Below are positions 1-11,600 of a DNA stretch of 50,656 nucleotides, piece after piece. Numbering within the stretch: the first letter of the stretch is position 1; each line of letters begins with the position of its first letter. Both the position numbers and the translations under genes were made by a program. Below the pieces are notes generated by a model. The model made no database searches, was not told the origin of the DNA, and was given only the letters and a program-made list of their open reading frames with translations. The stretch covers positions 75,610 to 126,265 of the forward strand of contig JANSWY010000006.1 of the NCBI GenBank assembly GCA_024743255.1. The letters are read 5' to 3'. Source of the DNA: a bacterium (GTDB taxonomy: Bacteria > Bacteroidota > Bacteroidia > Cytophagales > Cyclobacteriaceae).

Positions 1-2
1 TT

Positions 3-3000
3 ATAGGTTTTCTATGGCTTATAATGTCAGATGTTAATGCAAAAGATTTCACCTTCAAACATTACAACTCTGAAGATGGTCTTTCCCAAATCAGTATCCT
101 TGCAATTCATGAAGATCAGGACGGATTCATGTGGTTTGGTACCAGGAATGGTTTGAACTATTTCGATGGACACCAATTCACTAGTTATTTCACCAACCCA
201 TGGGATGCAAACAGCCTTCCTAATAATGTAATTAATGCCATTACCAGTGATGACAATGGAATCCTTTGGATAGGTACTGAAGCCGGGCTTTGTAGTTATG
301 ATAAGGAATTCAACAAGTTTACCAGATACGATCTAAGGGAACTATACAAAGGTGGATGGAATATTGCATCGCTACAATTCGATCGCAATGGAGACTTATG
401 GATTGGATCCAACTTTGGAATTCACAGATTACAAATGAATACCGGTGAGGTCAATGCAGTCTCGATTCTTGCTAAGGGGCCTAAGTTCAAGGACCTCCAT
501 TTCTATTCTATCATTGAAGATCAAGATCAGGAGATTTGGCTCGCTGGAGCGCCTGGACTATTCAAAGCTGACCTTGAAAGAAGAAATGTGGCTATCAGGC
601 AGACTTATTCCTTTGAAGGCGAAACATTGGATTACGCGGAGAGTATTGCTGAAATTGCGAATAACAAATTATTAGTAAGTAGCAAATCCAAGGTATGGGT
701 GGTCGATACAAAGAATTTCAAATCCTATACCATTAATAACAATTTCAAGGGTCAGTTAGAATTTGACAGTCGTGGAATACTAAATGTAAATGACTCCATA
801 GCGTGGGTTGGAAGCTATGCAGGTGTGATGATGCTTAATTATAAAAGCGGCGAGTACATAAGATGGCTAAAGCAGAACAAAGATGATCATTTAACACTCT
901 CCGATAATTCAATCCACTCAATGACATTATGTGGAAATGGAGATATTTGGGTTGGCACATGGTCTGGAGGACTCAACTATTACTCTCCGTATCAAAACAT
1001 ATTTGATGTATTTCAACATTCTGTAAAGAACCCTACATACACTCTTAATTCGGATATTATTAATTCATTCACGGAAGGTCCGGATGATAAGATTTATGTT
1101 GCCACTGGACGAGGTGGCGTAAACATCTACAACAGAGAAACAGGTAAGTATGAATATGTTCTTACAAATGAGAATGTAAGAAGAGTAATGTTTGATGACG
1201 AGCGCACTTTATGGGTGGGAACTTATTACAATGGTGTGATCAAGTATGACATACAAACGAAAAAGTCATACTACTTCAATCAACAAAGTGGAGATAATAC
1301 GATAATTCCTGCCAGTACGAATCATGCGTTATTCAAAGATGATAATAATGACATTTGGGTTGGTAGCTGGAACCGGTTGTATAAGTACAATCGGGAATCC
1401 AATGACTTTACAAGGTATTCATACAAAGTAGCTGATATCAATGATTATCACATCATAGAACAAATTATCAAGGTTGGATCCTATCTATGGCTAATCACCA
1501 ACACAGGAGTTCAGGTATTTGATCCTGAATTTGAAAAGTTTGTCAAAAACTATCGATATAAGGAAGGAAACCGAGATGGGTTGCCAAATGATGTGCTTTT
1601 TCATGCCATAAAAGACAGAACTGATAAAGTTTGGATTGCCAGTCAGGGTGGGTTGAGCTATTTTATTCCAAGCACCGAAAGCTTTTATACACTAACTGTA
1701 GATGATGGATTGCCTTCTAATATGCCAGTTTGTATTCAGGTTGATAACTCAAACAACCTTTGGATCAGTACAGTAAACGGGTTGGCAATGCTTAATCAGG
1801 TCAATATGGAGTTTAGATTATTTGATCAAACCAACAATCTTCAAAGTTATACATTCAGGGAAAGCTCCTGTTTCAAATGTAAAGATGGCTCCATGCTATT
1901 TGGTGGAATGAGCGGCTATAATCAGTTTGACCCTGACCGAGTAAAAGTGGATCCAAATGAACCCAACATTGTAATTACCGATCTTAAACTATTCAATAAA
2001 ATTATCAGTCCCGAAGATAATCCAATACTTACCAGAAGCATTAGTAAACTTGACACTCTTGTTCTTGATTACTATGAAAATGTGGTTTCATTAACCTTTG
2101 TTGCAGTGGATTACTCAGAACCATACAAAAATCAATATGCCTACATGATGGAAGGGTTTGAGACTGAATGGAATGAGATTGGCAATTCAAGAACTGCCAC
2201 CTATACAAACCTTGAGCCCGGAACATATTCTTTTAAAGTGAGAGCCTCTAATGGTGATGGCATCTGGAATAACAAGGGAACAACTCTCGTAGTGAAAGTG
2301 ATCCCTCCTATTTGGATGACTAATTGGTTCAGAGTAATGATGGTGTTGCTCGTGATCTTTGGAGTGGTCCTATTCTATAAATTAAGAGTTCGATATTACA
2401 AGCAATATCAGGTACTTCTGAAAAGAACTGTAAATGACCGTACAAAGGAGTTGAGAGCTATCAACGAACAACTTGGTGAAAAGAACGAAGAAATTCTCGA
2501 GCAGAAAGAGGAGATTGAAAGTCAGAGAGACTCTCTGACTGAGACATTAAGACACCTTGAGAAAACCCAGGAGCAGTTAGTGGAGTCCGAAAAAATGGCC
2601 TCTGTAGGTACCATTACAGCTGGACTTGCTCATGAATTAAATAATCCCCTCAACTACATTTCAGGTTTATCAAATCCGATTAAAAGAGACCTTAAGGATA
2701 TATTAGAGAATGTAAGAGATGACAAAAAAGTAGAGTCTGAAGAGTTGATTATCGAGATTTACAACCTGTTGGACAGTATGTCTGATGGAGCGAAGAAGGC
2801 TGCTACTATTGTTAAGAACCTATTAGACATTTCACCAAGAGGGCCAAGAGGCGATAATCAATTGTTTAGTGTTAATGAGATTATCAATGCAACAACCCTT
2901 CTAATACGGAAAACTCATCCGGAAACAGAGATTTCAGTTGACCTAAAGGACCCTATTGAAGTCTACGGTAATCAGGTTGAAATCAATCAGGTGTTGATTA

Positions 3001-3329
3001 ACATGATACAAAATGGAATGGATGCCATTCCAAAAGAGAAAGCTGGGCAGCTTGAAATTACCGGCAAGAAACAATTAGACCACTATCAAATTACTATATC
3101 AGATAATGGTCGTGGTATGTCAGGTGAATTGATTCAAAAGATATTTGATCCATTCTTTACAACCAAAGATCCGGGTCAAGGAACTGGACTTGGTTTATAT
3201 ATCAGCTATAGTATTATCAAGAAACATGGTGGCAAGATAGATGTAGATTCCGCGGAGGAAAAAGGTAGTACTTTTACCATAACACTGCCCCTACCTTCAC
3301 CAGCTCATGAGCTTAAAAAAGCCAATTAA
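3..3329 (+). CDS. Sensor histidine kinase with Reg_prop beta-propellers and Y_Y_Y domain (5' partial)
   Basis: Membrane sensor kinase; residues are numbered from the first in-frame ATG at 24. Residues 1 to about 655 are WIG-type beta-propeller repeats (for example GLNYFDG and DIWVGTWSGGL), expected to be periplasmic. A Y_Y_Y domain follows at about 690-755, one transmembrane helix at about 768-788, a coiled coil, then the HisKA H-box AHELNNP with His870, and an ATPase domain (N-box near 988, DNGRGMS near 1026, GTGLGLYIS near 1052). No receiver or AraC domain follows, unlike classical hybrid two-component systems. The frame stays open to the window edge and reads IGFLWLI before that ATG, which looks like the end of a signal peptide. 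The true start is therefore probably upstream of the window. Its partner regulator is not adjacent. The stop directly abuts the stop of the convergent UspA gene. Confidence 0.93.
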   Translation: MGFLWLIMSDVNAKDFTFKHYNSEDGLSQISILAIHEDQDGFMWFGTRNGLNYFDGHQFTSYFTNPWDANSLPNNVINAITSDDNGILWIGTEAGLCSYDKEFNKFTRYDLRELYKGGWNIASLQFDRNGDLWIGSNFGIHRLQMNTGEVNAVSILAKGPKFKDLHFYSIIEDQDQEIWLAGAPGLFKADLERRNVAIRQTYSFEGETLDYAESIAEIANNKLLVSSKSKVWVVDTKNFKSYTINNNFKGQLEFDSRGILNVNDSIAWVGSYAGVMMLNYKSGEYIRWLKQNKDDHLTLSDNSIHSMTLCGNGDIWVGTWSGGLNYYSPYQNIFDVFQHSVKNPTYTLNSDIINSFTEGPDDKIYVATGRGGVNIYNRETGKYEYVLTNENVRRVMFDDERTLWVGTYYNGVIKYDIQTKKSYYFNQQSGDNTIIPASTNHALFKDDNNDIWVGSWNRLYKYNRESNDFTRYSYKVADINDYHIIEQIIKVGSYLWLITNTGVQVFDPEFEKFVKNYRYKEGNRDGLPNDVLFHAIKDRTDKVWIASQGGLSYFIPSTESFYTLTVDDGLPSNMPVCIQVDNSNNLWISTVNGLAMLNQVNMEFRLFDQTNNLQSYTFRESSCFKCKDGSMLFGGMSGYNQFDPDRVKVDPNEPNIVITDLKLFNKIISPEDNPILTRSISKLDTLVLDYYENVVSLTFVAVDYSEPYKNQYAYMMEGFETEWNEIGNSRTATYTNLEPGTYSFKVRASNGDGIWNNKGTTLVVKVIPPIWMTNWFRVMMVLLVIFGVVLFYKLRVRYYKQYQVLLKRTVNDRTKELRAINEQLGEKNEEILEQKEEIESQRDSLTETLRHLEKTQEQLVESEKMASVGTITAGLAHELNNPLNYISGLSNPIKRDLKDILENVRDDKKVESEELIIEIYNLLDSMSDGAKKAATIVKNLLDISPRGPRGDNQLFSVNEIINATTLLIRKTHPETEISVDLKDPIEVYGNQVEINQVLINMIQNGMDAIPKEKAGQLEITGKKQLDHYQITISDNGRGMSGELIQKIFDPFFTTKDPGQGTGLGLYISYSIIKKHGGKIDVDSAEEKGSTFTITLPLPSPAHELKKAN

Positions 3330-4142
3330 TTATTCAACGATATGAACGTTGAACATTGGTACAGACATGTGATTAATAATTTGCTGTGCCAATCGATTAT
3401 TACTTCTGTGAGTTACCATCCCGAGAATATCAGAATTGGTTTCAAGAAAATGTTTTAACCCTTCTTCATACTCATTAGAATTATAAATGGTAGAATCCTC
3501 TAATCTATCTCCTGCAAGGTCTTTATAAATATTCATTCTTTCCTCAATGACATCTGTTGTTTCAAACATGAATGGAACATTTACATACAGCAAATGTATT
3601 TTGCAATCAATAGCTTCGGCTATATTGACTAGTTTCTTAAACCCTGCCATACTTCTTGTGTCAAAATCCGACATGAATACAATTCGACTGGTATTTAAAT
3701 GAATTGGGAAGTCTTTGATAACCAAAACTGGCACAGAAGATTCTCTTATCACTTTCTGAGTATTAGATCCAAGTATCATCTCTCTGATACCACTGGCACC
3801 ATTTGATCCCATAACAATGTAGTCATACCCATTATCCTCTGCGAACTTCACAATGTATTTTGCATCCTCGTTGAAAATCAGGTATTTCTTGCATGTGAGT
3901 CCTATTTTTTCAGTTTCAGAAACATATGAATCAAGCTTCAAGTTGGCCTCCTTGACCTTTTGAGTAACATCAGGATACATCGTATTCTGGTTGTTCTCCA
4001 ATAGATTGATCCAATCGTGCGGAACATCCATTAAATGCAGAAAATCAATCTCTGAATCTGTCACTTGAGCCAGCTGTAATGCCGCTTTTGCTGCCTCTTC
4101 TGCACAAAATGAAAAATCTGTTGGTACTAATATCTTCTTCAT
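3330..4142 (-). CDS. Tandem-domain universal stress protein (UspA family)
   Basis: A 270-aa cytoplasmic protein with two Usp folds. The first half begins KKILVPTDFS and carries the nucleotide-binding signature G-2x-G-9x-G(S/T) as Gly112, Gly115, Gly125-Ser126, followed by SSVPVLVIKD. This half is predicted to bind ATP. The second half (about 150-270) keeps the fold pattern and a VPMFNVHIVE end but lacks the glycine signature, so it is probably a non-binding partner domain. Tandem Usps of this kind are common in Bacteroidota and act in stress or energy-limited states; the exact role is not deducible. The gene is convergent with the sensor kinase with zero bases between the stops, and divergent from the 137-aa gene at 4320, which suggests a shared 177-bp regulatory region. 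Confidence 0.92.
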   Translation of the reverse strand: MKKILVPTDFSFCAEEAAKAALQLAQVTDSEIDFLHLMDVPHDWINLLENNQNTMYPDVTQKVKEANLKLDSYVSETEKIGLTCKKYLIFNEDAKYIVKFAEDNGYDYIVMGSNGASGIREMILGSNTQKVIRESSVPVLVIKDFPIHLNTSRIVFMSDFDTRSMAGFKKLVNIAEAIDCKIHLLYVNVPFMFETTDVIEERMNIYKDLAGDRLEDSTIYNSNEYEEGLKHFLETNSDILGMVTHRSNNRLAQQIINHMSVPMFNVHIVE

Positions 4143-4319
4143 GGCTTGTATTACTTTGGGTTATAAGATTAAGATATCGTGATCCCGCAGTATTGAAGTT
4201 GACTTCAGTCATTTCTAAATATGAGACTTCTCACAACTGACCAAGATCAATTCATACTTTGAAGAAGGTCATAAGCACTCTATGAGATTTTAAATACATT
4301 TTTATTAAACATTACTAAG

Positions 4320-4733
4320 ATGGATAGATATACAGGAATTTGGATCGACAAAAGAGAAGCAATCATATTTGATAGTCTGGATGATTTTGCACAGGCAAGA
4401 CGAGTTTACTCAGATATTAAGATTGGAAACGCAAAAGGAGGCGCCAGGTCTTCAACACCATACGGACCACAGGATACCGTATCAGAAAGTAAAGTGTTGG
4501 AAAAGAAAAAGTCTGCGCTGCATCATTTTTACTTGGAAGTGATGGAATCAATTGAGAATCCTAAAATGGTACTACTTCTTGGACCAGGAATCACCAAAAA
4601 CGAATTAGGCACTGAAATCGAGGAAAGTCATTCTTTCAAGGACGTACCAGTTTACATCCAGACTCTTGATAGCATAACCGAGAATCAGATAAGAGCAGAG
4701 ATCAAGAAATTTTATATTTCTAGATTATCGTAA
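4320..4733 (+). CDS. Small eRF1/Pelota-domain-like stress-associated protein
   Basis: A 137-aa soluble protein with no signal peptide. The N-terminus YTGIWIDKREAIIFDS and the C-terminal VLLLGPGITKNELGTEI (about 84-100) followed by VPVYIQTLDS resemble the third-domain fold of bacterial eRF1/Pelota-like (baeRF) proteins, where a strand, a GPG loop and a helix recur. The middle (about 45-65) is polar and likely disordered. In this family the role is unproven; a link to ribosome or stress biology is only suggested. It is divergent from a UspA gene and convergent with a DUF892 ferritin-like gene, so the three form a stress-type neighbourhood. The family assignment is by eye and could be wrong; the coding call itself is strong. 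Confidence 0.7.
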   Translation: MDRYTGIWIDKREAIIFDSLDDFAQARRVYSDIKIGNAKGGARSSTPYGPQDTVSESKVLEKKKSALHHFYLEVMESIENPKMVLLLGPGITKNELGTEIEESHSFKDVPVYIQTLDSITENQIRAEIKKFYISRLS

Positions 4734-4755
4734 GAAACAGTTCCCGTTAATTGAA

Positions 4756-5271
4756 TTATTCTTTAAGCATTAATTCTGGAGTTGTAGCTTTAATGTTCAC
4801 TTTTTCTTCTGCTAACATTTTGAGCTTTCCATCCTCCATTTTTTCATCTTCCAAATTCTTGTGGATTACACCTGCAAGATCAATAAGATCCAATGTCTTT
4901 GCATAAGTGCAAATAGCTCCATAACCAGCAATCTTGTAATGTATAATGTGTTGTAATGCCGTAATCAATGCTGCGTCCAAAACTTCTGGATCCATGCATC
5001 TGGTAATAAGAGTTTTGATTTCTTGCATCATTGTGTGCATTGTCATACATACTTCTCCTTCATCCGGAACAAAAAGACTACTTAACCCTTGTCTTAATCT
5101 CATTAATCCATCTTGATTGATCTTTTTATACTCATCAATGTAGTTGTAAAGAGTAGGATCCGTAGCTTCATCCCTAAAGCGATCCAGAGACTGCAGGAGC
5201 TGCTGATGTGCATGATAGAGGTCGCGCATTTGCTCTATCATCAAGTCTTGTAAATTGATAATTTTTTCCAT
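4756..5271 (-). CDS. DUF892 / YciF-type ferritin-like protein with altered ligands
   Basis: A 171-aa four-helix protein of the YciE/YciF (DUF892) group. Recognisable blocks are LQDLMIEQMRDLYHAHQQL (about 6-24), ALQHIIHYKIAGYG (about 104-117) and LEDEKMEDGKLKMLAE (about 139-154). In E. coli YciF the matching blocks read DTYSAEKQL, AAQKVEHYEIASYG and LEEEKATDIKL. Several acidic residues expected as di-iron ligands are replaced here (Glu to His in the first block, Glu to Ile and Glu to Lys in the third helix), while the last helix keeps its acidic residues. It may have lost or changed its metal site. DUF892 proteins are stress-induced in enterobacteria. The nearby UspA gene fits that theme. The gene starts at ATG 5271; no clear promoter was found upstream. 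Confidence 0.85.
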   Translation of the reverse strand: MEKIINLQDLMIEQMRDLYHAHQQLLQSLDRFRDEATDPTLYNYIDEYKKINQDGLMRLRQGLSSLFVPDEGEVCMTMHTMMQEIKTLITRCMDPEVLDAALITALQHIIHYKIAGYGAICTYAKTLDLIDLAGVIHKNLEDEKMEDGKLKMLAEEKVNIKATTPELMLKE

Positions 5272-5378
5272 GGTTTATAAGTGTTTTAAGGTACCTGAAT
5301 TCGTCTAAATAATTTACGAAACATCTAATACAATAAAATGACCGATTTGTTACCAAACCATGATATTCATCAACTTTC

Positions 5379-5414
5379 AAAAAAATAAAGGGTGACTATA
5401 TAAAACAGCCACCC
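5379..5414 (-). terminator. Rho-independent terminator downstream of the PID-CTERM-like gene
   Basis: On the minus strand an 8-bp stem (GGGTGGCT with AGTCACCC, one G-U pair) and a 9-nt loop are followed by TTTATTTTTTT. It lies about 90 nt past the stop of the small gene at 5502 and would end the operon that begins with the giant gene at 12811. Confidence 0.75.
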
Positions 5415-5501
5415 CAATAAATCGCGAATTCAAAAGGAAAAATTTTGACCGCTATTCCTGCCCGAGTTCAATTCCCCGGACGCTGGTGTAGATTGAATTA
5501 T

Positions 5502-5672
5502 TCATTTCCTATTGTCTCTGATTTTCTTAAGACCATATATTCCACCCGCTGCTAATAGAAGACTTAGACCTCCATCAATTGGTGTAGCTGGAGGCCCACC
5601 CGGGCCCGCAAATGCTACTGTTCCAATTACTAATAAACATGCTGTTAGAATTATTTTATTATATACTTTCAT
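5502..5672 (-). CDS. Small PID-CTERM-like sorted peptide
   Basis: A 56-aa ORF starting at ATG 5672 and ending with TGA at 5502. It has a signal peptide of about 22 residues (Lys2 and Lys6, then IILTACLLVIGTVAFA), a short Gly/Pro linker (GPGGPPATP), the motif PIDGG, a hydrophobic stretch (LSLLLAAGGIYGL) and a basic tail (KKIRDNRK). This matches small Bacteroidota proteins named for a PID-CTERM sorting signal: motif, membrane span, basic tail. The function of that class is not known to me. The gene begins 14 nt after the stop of the 2374-aa T9SS gene, so the two are probably co-transcribed, and a good terminator follows it. The overlapping 60-codon plus-strand ORF lacks such organisation and is a shadow. 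Confidence 0.82.
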   Translation of the reverse strand: MKVYNKIILTACLLVIGTVAFAGPGGPPATPIDGGLSLLLAAGGIYGLKKIRDNRK

Positions 5673-5686
5673 CGCTAATTTCTTTA

Positions 5687-8600
5687 TTATTTAAACATTA
5701 CTTTGTGAGTGAAGATCTGACCTTGAACAGTCTCTCTTACTATATACATACCAGACGGTATATTTTGAAGATCAAAGCTTATACTTCCTTCTATTTCGTC
5801 CTCATAGACACTTTGACCAGAAATACTGACCACTTTAATCTCTCTTCTTTCATCAGTTCCTGATTTAATGAATAACTGTTTACCGGCCGCATATATTTGA
5901 GCCTTTCTTGTAGTAATTGAACTAGTAATCACACTAGGATTAATGGCTATTTCAAATCTGTTCTTGTCCATTCCTGCCTCCATATAGAATGTGTACCCCC
6001 CAGAATTCAATAAGGTTAATTCACCGGTCTTAAGATCTCTCAAGTAGATTTCCTGATGATTGTACTCAGACATTGAAATTGTGTTATAACCAGTTTTTTC
6101 AATTTTAATACCAATTAGTATGTTATTACTATTATACGACAATCCCTGGATAGCAAGAGACTCATTAAACTTAATTGAGAAAATGGAATTAGCTGCCTCT
6201 CTGTTAAAAACCGGCGCATCGTAAAGTCTATTGAACACATCTTGATCAGCATCCTCAACAAATCCCATCAGTGTTTCCTTGTACAAACCTTCATTGTTTG
6301 TTAAACTAAGTTTGAACGAACTGTTTGTCTCTCTGAAGAAGTTATCATCTGCATTGTTACCGGTAACTCTCATGGCCTCACTAAAATCAATATCAGTATC
6401 TATTCCATTTAGCAACTTCACAAAGAAACCTTGTGATGATAGAATGTGATTGTTGTAACGGCTCCCATTTCCTGCCTGGCTATTGCTGGTCACCCCTATC
6501 GCATTTGCAACTATATAATCTGAGTTACTTCCTCTGGAACTCTCTGAATTATTGTCATCCCATAAATAAACTGCTCCAAGAATATTGGTGTTTGCAGTTA
6601 AGAAAGCATCCACCTCAATGGCTGCAGGATACGGATTTGAAACTAAGTTCCACCCTTCATCAGCATCATTGGTATCCTCAGTATAGGTGCCATTATGAGA
6701 TATACTTCCGCTGTTAGGTTGTCCCGCAAAAACCAATTCCTGTTGGAATGCCTGTACGTATCCTTTACCAGGTGTCAACTGCTCCGATGATGCATTAATC
6801 CATCTATTAATACCATCAGCACCAAATGCCACACTTTCATCATAACTGTAGACTGTAGATCCCAGGTCACTCCCTGTAATTGCAGCATCCGACTGAACTG
6901 GCGTTCCTACGAAACTATATTTACCATCACCGTATCTGGTATTTCTCTTAATCGTTATATCATTACCTGTATAGCCAGCACCATCATAAGTGATGAGTGA
7001 ACTGCCTGACTCAACAACAATAGAACCTGAATTAGTGATGTCATCATAAACATGCAGAGTTTCATTGTTATTGACAGTAAGGGTAACTCCTGGATTTACA
7101 GTAAGGTCTTCGCATTCAAATCCTCCCGAGTAGTTTCCTTCTAATCTAACATTGTCATTTGAAGTCGGGCCTGTTCCATTATTCCAGCTCGAACCATCCC
7201 ACACAATTGTTATGATTTCTGTTGTGAAATCCCAGGTTTCATTTCCAGCAATGGTGAAAGTTTGATTGAACTCATCAAGAAACACTGCCGACCCAATATC
7301 AATGTAATAGTGCCAGCCTTCTGCTAAATCGCCAAAGGAATTAAAGTTAAAACTCGCTTGATTTCCAGATACTGTTACATCTGGTGATGGAAGAATAATG
7401 GTTCTTGCAATTCCTCCAGTTTCATAATTTCTAATCCTAATGGTACCTCCGTTTATTGATAAGTCATTATTGGTAGTTATTGTAAAAACAGCATCTACCG
7501 GTACATCCGTTGCTTCATCTGCTGGAGATAAGGATAGAATTTCAACTGGACCGTAAGTTCTAAACCTCCATGTACTCTCACTAGTAATATCTGCGATACC
7601 ATTTCCATCCGCATCGAATAAATTTGGTTGAGCTGCGTCATTGTAAGTGTCGAATAAGATATAATATTCCGTATCAGCAAGCATGGTATAGCCATCAGGA
7701 ATATCAAATGTTACTGAAAGGTTGTCTTCACTTATTGAAACAATATTTCCAACATTGTAATAAAGCACATCTCCACTAGCGTCATCTCTATACAAGAGAA
7801 CTTCGCCGCTAGTATTCCCAAGATAAACCGGTTCATCAAAAGTCATAACAAAGTCTACTTGCGAACCGCTTCTTAGTACTTTTTCCTCACCATTTGCAGG
7901 AGAGAGTGATACAATACTCGGTCCATTCCCATCATTTGCTCTGGTTGAAAAGGTCCATGTGGTGTTGTCATCAATTCCTTCAGCTCCGTTATTTGAATCA
8001 GTGGCATCTACAAAGAAGCCTTCTGAAATATTAACGTAATAGTCTACATCTGGAGACAATGGATATTGCCATTTTAAGGTAGCCGTATTTCCATCAATCT
8101 CAATGTCTCCATATCTGTTCATTGAAACCACCTGTACTGCAGAAGAAGTGAATACTCTGAATAGTCTGTTGGTAAGTGTTGTGAGTGCTATATCCCGATC
8201 AAATGTTATTTCATAGATCACTTCTCCTGATCCTTTTTCTGTAGTAGGTGTGAAACCTGTGATTTGAGGTCTGTTATCTTCTACCGTGAATGTCCATGAT
8301 GTATTATCCTGGATCCCTTCCCAAGTATCTAAAGAATTCGCATCACTTCTTAAGTATCCATCAGATACATGTACATATAGCTCCTCCCCTTGTGGTAGAT
8401 CAGATGGAAAATCAAATGTGATAGTCGGCCCTGAAATAGCCATATAACTACCATTGAAGTTGCTCAAACTACTAACCAATCCATCATCCGAAGATCTGTA
8501 AATTCTGATATTACCTGAACCAATACTTGCATCCTGATTGAATGTAATTGCGAGATCTGCTCCTACTGATACATTGGAACTGTTATCTGCCGGAATTAAA

Positions 8601-11600
8601 GAAACCAGACCAAAGGGCTCAACCTCCGTTGTAAATTCCCAATCACTTATTCCCGTTCCTGCGAAAGGGTTACCTGCAAGATCTTGTACTGCATTTGAAG
8701 GAATTTCGATGTAGTAATCTGTTTCGTAATTTAAATCGAAAGCATCAAGTGTACCTTGGGCATTAAAGTCTATTGTTAGTTCAGAACCTGATATAGATGT
8801 TAGTGGTGTACCAATCAAAGCAGTCGTGAACGTAGTATTATCACTTGATTTTCTTAACCTTATGATACCAGCACCATTTTGAATATCTTCATCAAAATCG
8901 ATTGTAAAGACCCAATTTGTTATTGATACATCAGTCGCTCCATTTGTTGGGCTCAATGTTGAAATTGAAGGTGCTGTTACATCGCCAGCGTTTGTAGTAA
9001 AGCTCCAATCAGGCTCTGCTATTCCCGTAAAATCATTTCCTGCCAAATCTTCAAAAAAACCTGAAGGTACCTCCACATACATTTCAACACCTGCATTAAA
9101 ATCCACAGGGTTAATCGTTGCAGTATTACCTGAAACAGTTACCGAAGAAGAACCTGTTCCAAAAGCCTGCAATACTAAATCATCTGATGATCTCTTAATA
9201 TTGATGATCCCGCTACTTCCTTTCTGGATATCTTCATTAAAAGTAATAACCAAATTCGCATCGAGCGCTACTTCAGTACTATTGTCAGTTGGAGATAAGC
9301 TACTAGTTGTTGGTGGAGTTGAATCCGGATTGTCTTCAGTTGTGAAGTTCCAGGTAAATGTATCCTGTATACCAGACCAGTACTCGGTTGGTACAGTGGT
9401 GTTTCGCAGATAATTATCAGTTACCTGGATATAGTAGTTCTCTTCGTAATCCAAATCAGCTGGAAAATCAAACGTGATACTTGCTCCGCTAATAGTCATA
9501 TTGGATGCAACATAATTTGATAAGCTGGTTACCAATACATCGTCTGACGTTCTGTAGATTCCAATCGTTCCAGCTCCAATATTTGCATTAGCGTTGAAAG
9601 TAATCGTAAAGTCAGCATCAATTGCGACTGCCGCTGAATTGTCCACAGTTGAAAACGAAACAACATCAAAAGCTTCAGGTTCTGTTGTAAAACTCCATAT
9701 AGTTCCGGATAGACCTGGGTAATCATTTCCTGCCAGGTCTTCAAATGTTCCTGAAGGAATACTTACATACAATTCTGTATCAAAAGGAAAATCAACAGGC
9801 GGGGTAATGGTGGCAGAAGACCCGGAGACAACTACATTAGCAGTACTCACACTGAGAGCCTGCAATTGCAAATCGTCAGACACTCTGTGAATACTAATTG
9901 TTCCTGTTCCTTTTTGGATACTTTCATTAAAGTTGATGGTTAAAGTCTGGTCAATCGCGACATCAGTAGCATTATCGGTAGGACTTAATGATGATACAGA
10001 TGGTGGAGTTACATCTCCACTAGAGGCAGTAAATGACCAATCAGGTTTTGAGATTCCAGCGAATGCATTACCGTTCAAGTCTTCAAATGCATCACCCAAC
10101 ACAACGATATAGTATTCTGTACCGGCTACCAAAGTCAATCCTGTGAATTCAATGGTAACAACATTGTTGGTAACATCAACCACTGTTGTATTTCCTGCCA
10201 ACAATCCACTAACAGCAACATCATCAGAAGCACGATACATCCAGATTTGGCTGGTTCCCACATTTACTTGTACATCTTCACTGAATGTTATGGTATAGGT
10301 ATCTGTACTGGTCGGAACACCAGTAGCATTATCTTCCGGAGATAGGGCGCTCACGGTAGGCGCTACTGTTTCTGACGGTTCCGTTGTGAAATTCCATGTC
10401 GTGCTTCCACTGATTGCTGGGGATGAACTTCCTACAGCATCCTGGAAGGAATTTGCATTCACAGTGATATAATAATCGGTATTGTAATCAAGATCTACTG
10501 TAGAAGTGAAAGAAGTCTGACTTCCCGACACTACAAAATCAGTAAATGATTCAACCATCGTCCCATTCATTTGGTTAATTCTGGCGAATCCGCTGGCTTC
10601 AGTTACTGTCTCGTCCCATGTAATCGTGAATGTTTGACCTGAGACAGCAACACCTGTGCCATCATCGGCCGGACTTAAACTTGATATTTGTGGTGGGCTT
10701 GCAGCTTCAGTAGTAAAATCCCAGGTTTCACCGGATATACCTACAACATCATTTCCTGATAGATCTTCAACTATCCCTGTAATTAATTGAACATACACAT
10801 TAGTGTTTAACAACAATTTATCTGGAAGATCAACTGTCAATTGAGAGCCTGAAATTGTTACATCTGAGCTACTAACATCTATTGATTTTACTACAGCATT
10901 ATTGTCAATTCTCCTTACGTAAATGATTCCTGTGCCTTTTTGAATATCCTCATCAAAATTCACTACTAAATCCGTAAATACACTTACTCCGGTAGCTTCA
11001 TCCACCGGACTCACAGAGACAATAGAAGGAGCGGTAACATCAACTTCCGCTCCAGTATTGATTTCCCATTCCGTGCTGGAAGTAATTGCCGCCTGGCCAT
11101 TTCCAGCATAATCTATTGCAAAACCTTCTTGTAACGTGATATACATCTCTGTGTCATCTGGAAGGTCTGTATCAAGATCAATTGTGATTACATTTCCAGA
11201 ATAAGATACTTCATCATTGAATGTATAGACTATATCCTCAGCAGCATGAGTACTTTTATTTCTAACTATTAATTGATTTAGAATTGAAGCTGTATTAGAA
11301 ACAGGTCTTACTGGCTCATTAAAAGTCAAAACCAAATTAGTGGCTACATCTACATCATTACTCCCGTCAGCGGGACTAACCGAAACTAATACCGGAGCTG
11401 TGTTATCTGTTTCATTGTTATAAACAGACAATTGAACATCATCACTAAAATCACCCGATCCCAGTCGTAGGATTCCGGCTCCAAGATCAAAGTCAATTCC
11501 GGTATTTTCATATTTAGAGGTGAGATACACTTTATCATTTCCATCTACATAATTCACCCCTCCTATTCCGTTATCATAAATTTGACTACCTGTTAATCCA

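Noticed and set aside
5512-5694. 60-codon plus-strand ORF
   Set aside because: It is antisense to the PID-CTERM-like gene and runs past its start; the minus-strand reading has a signal peptide, motif and terminator.
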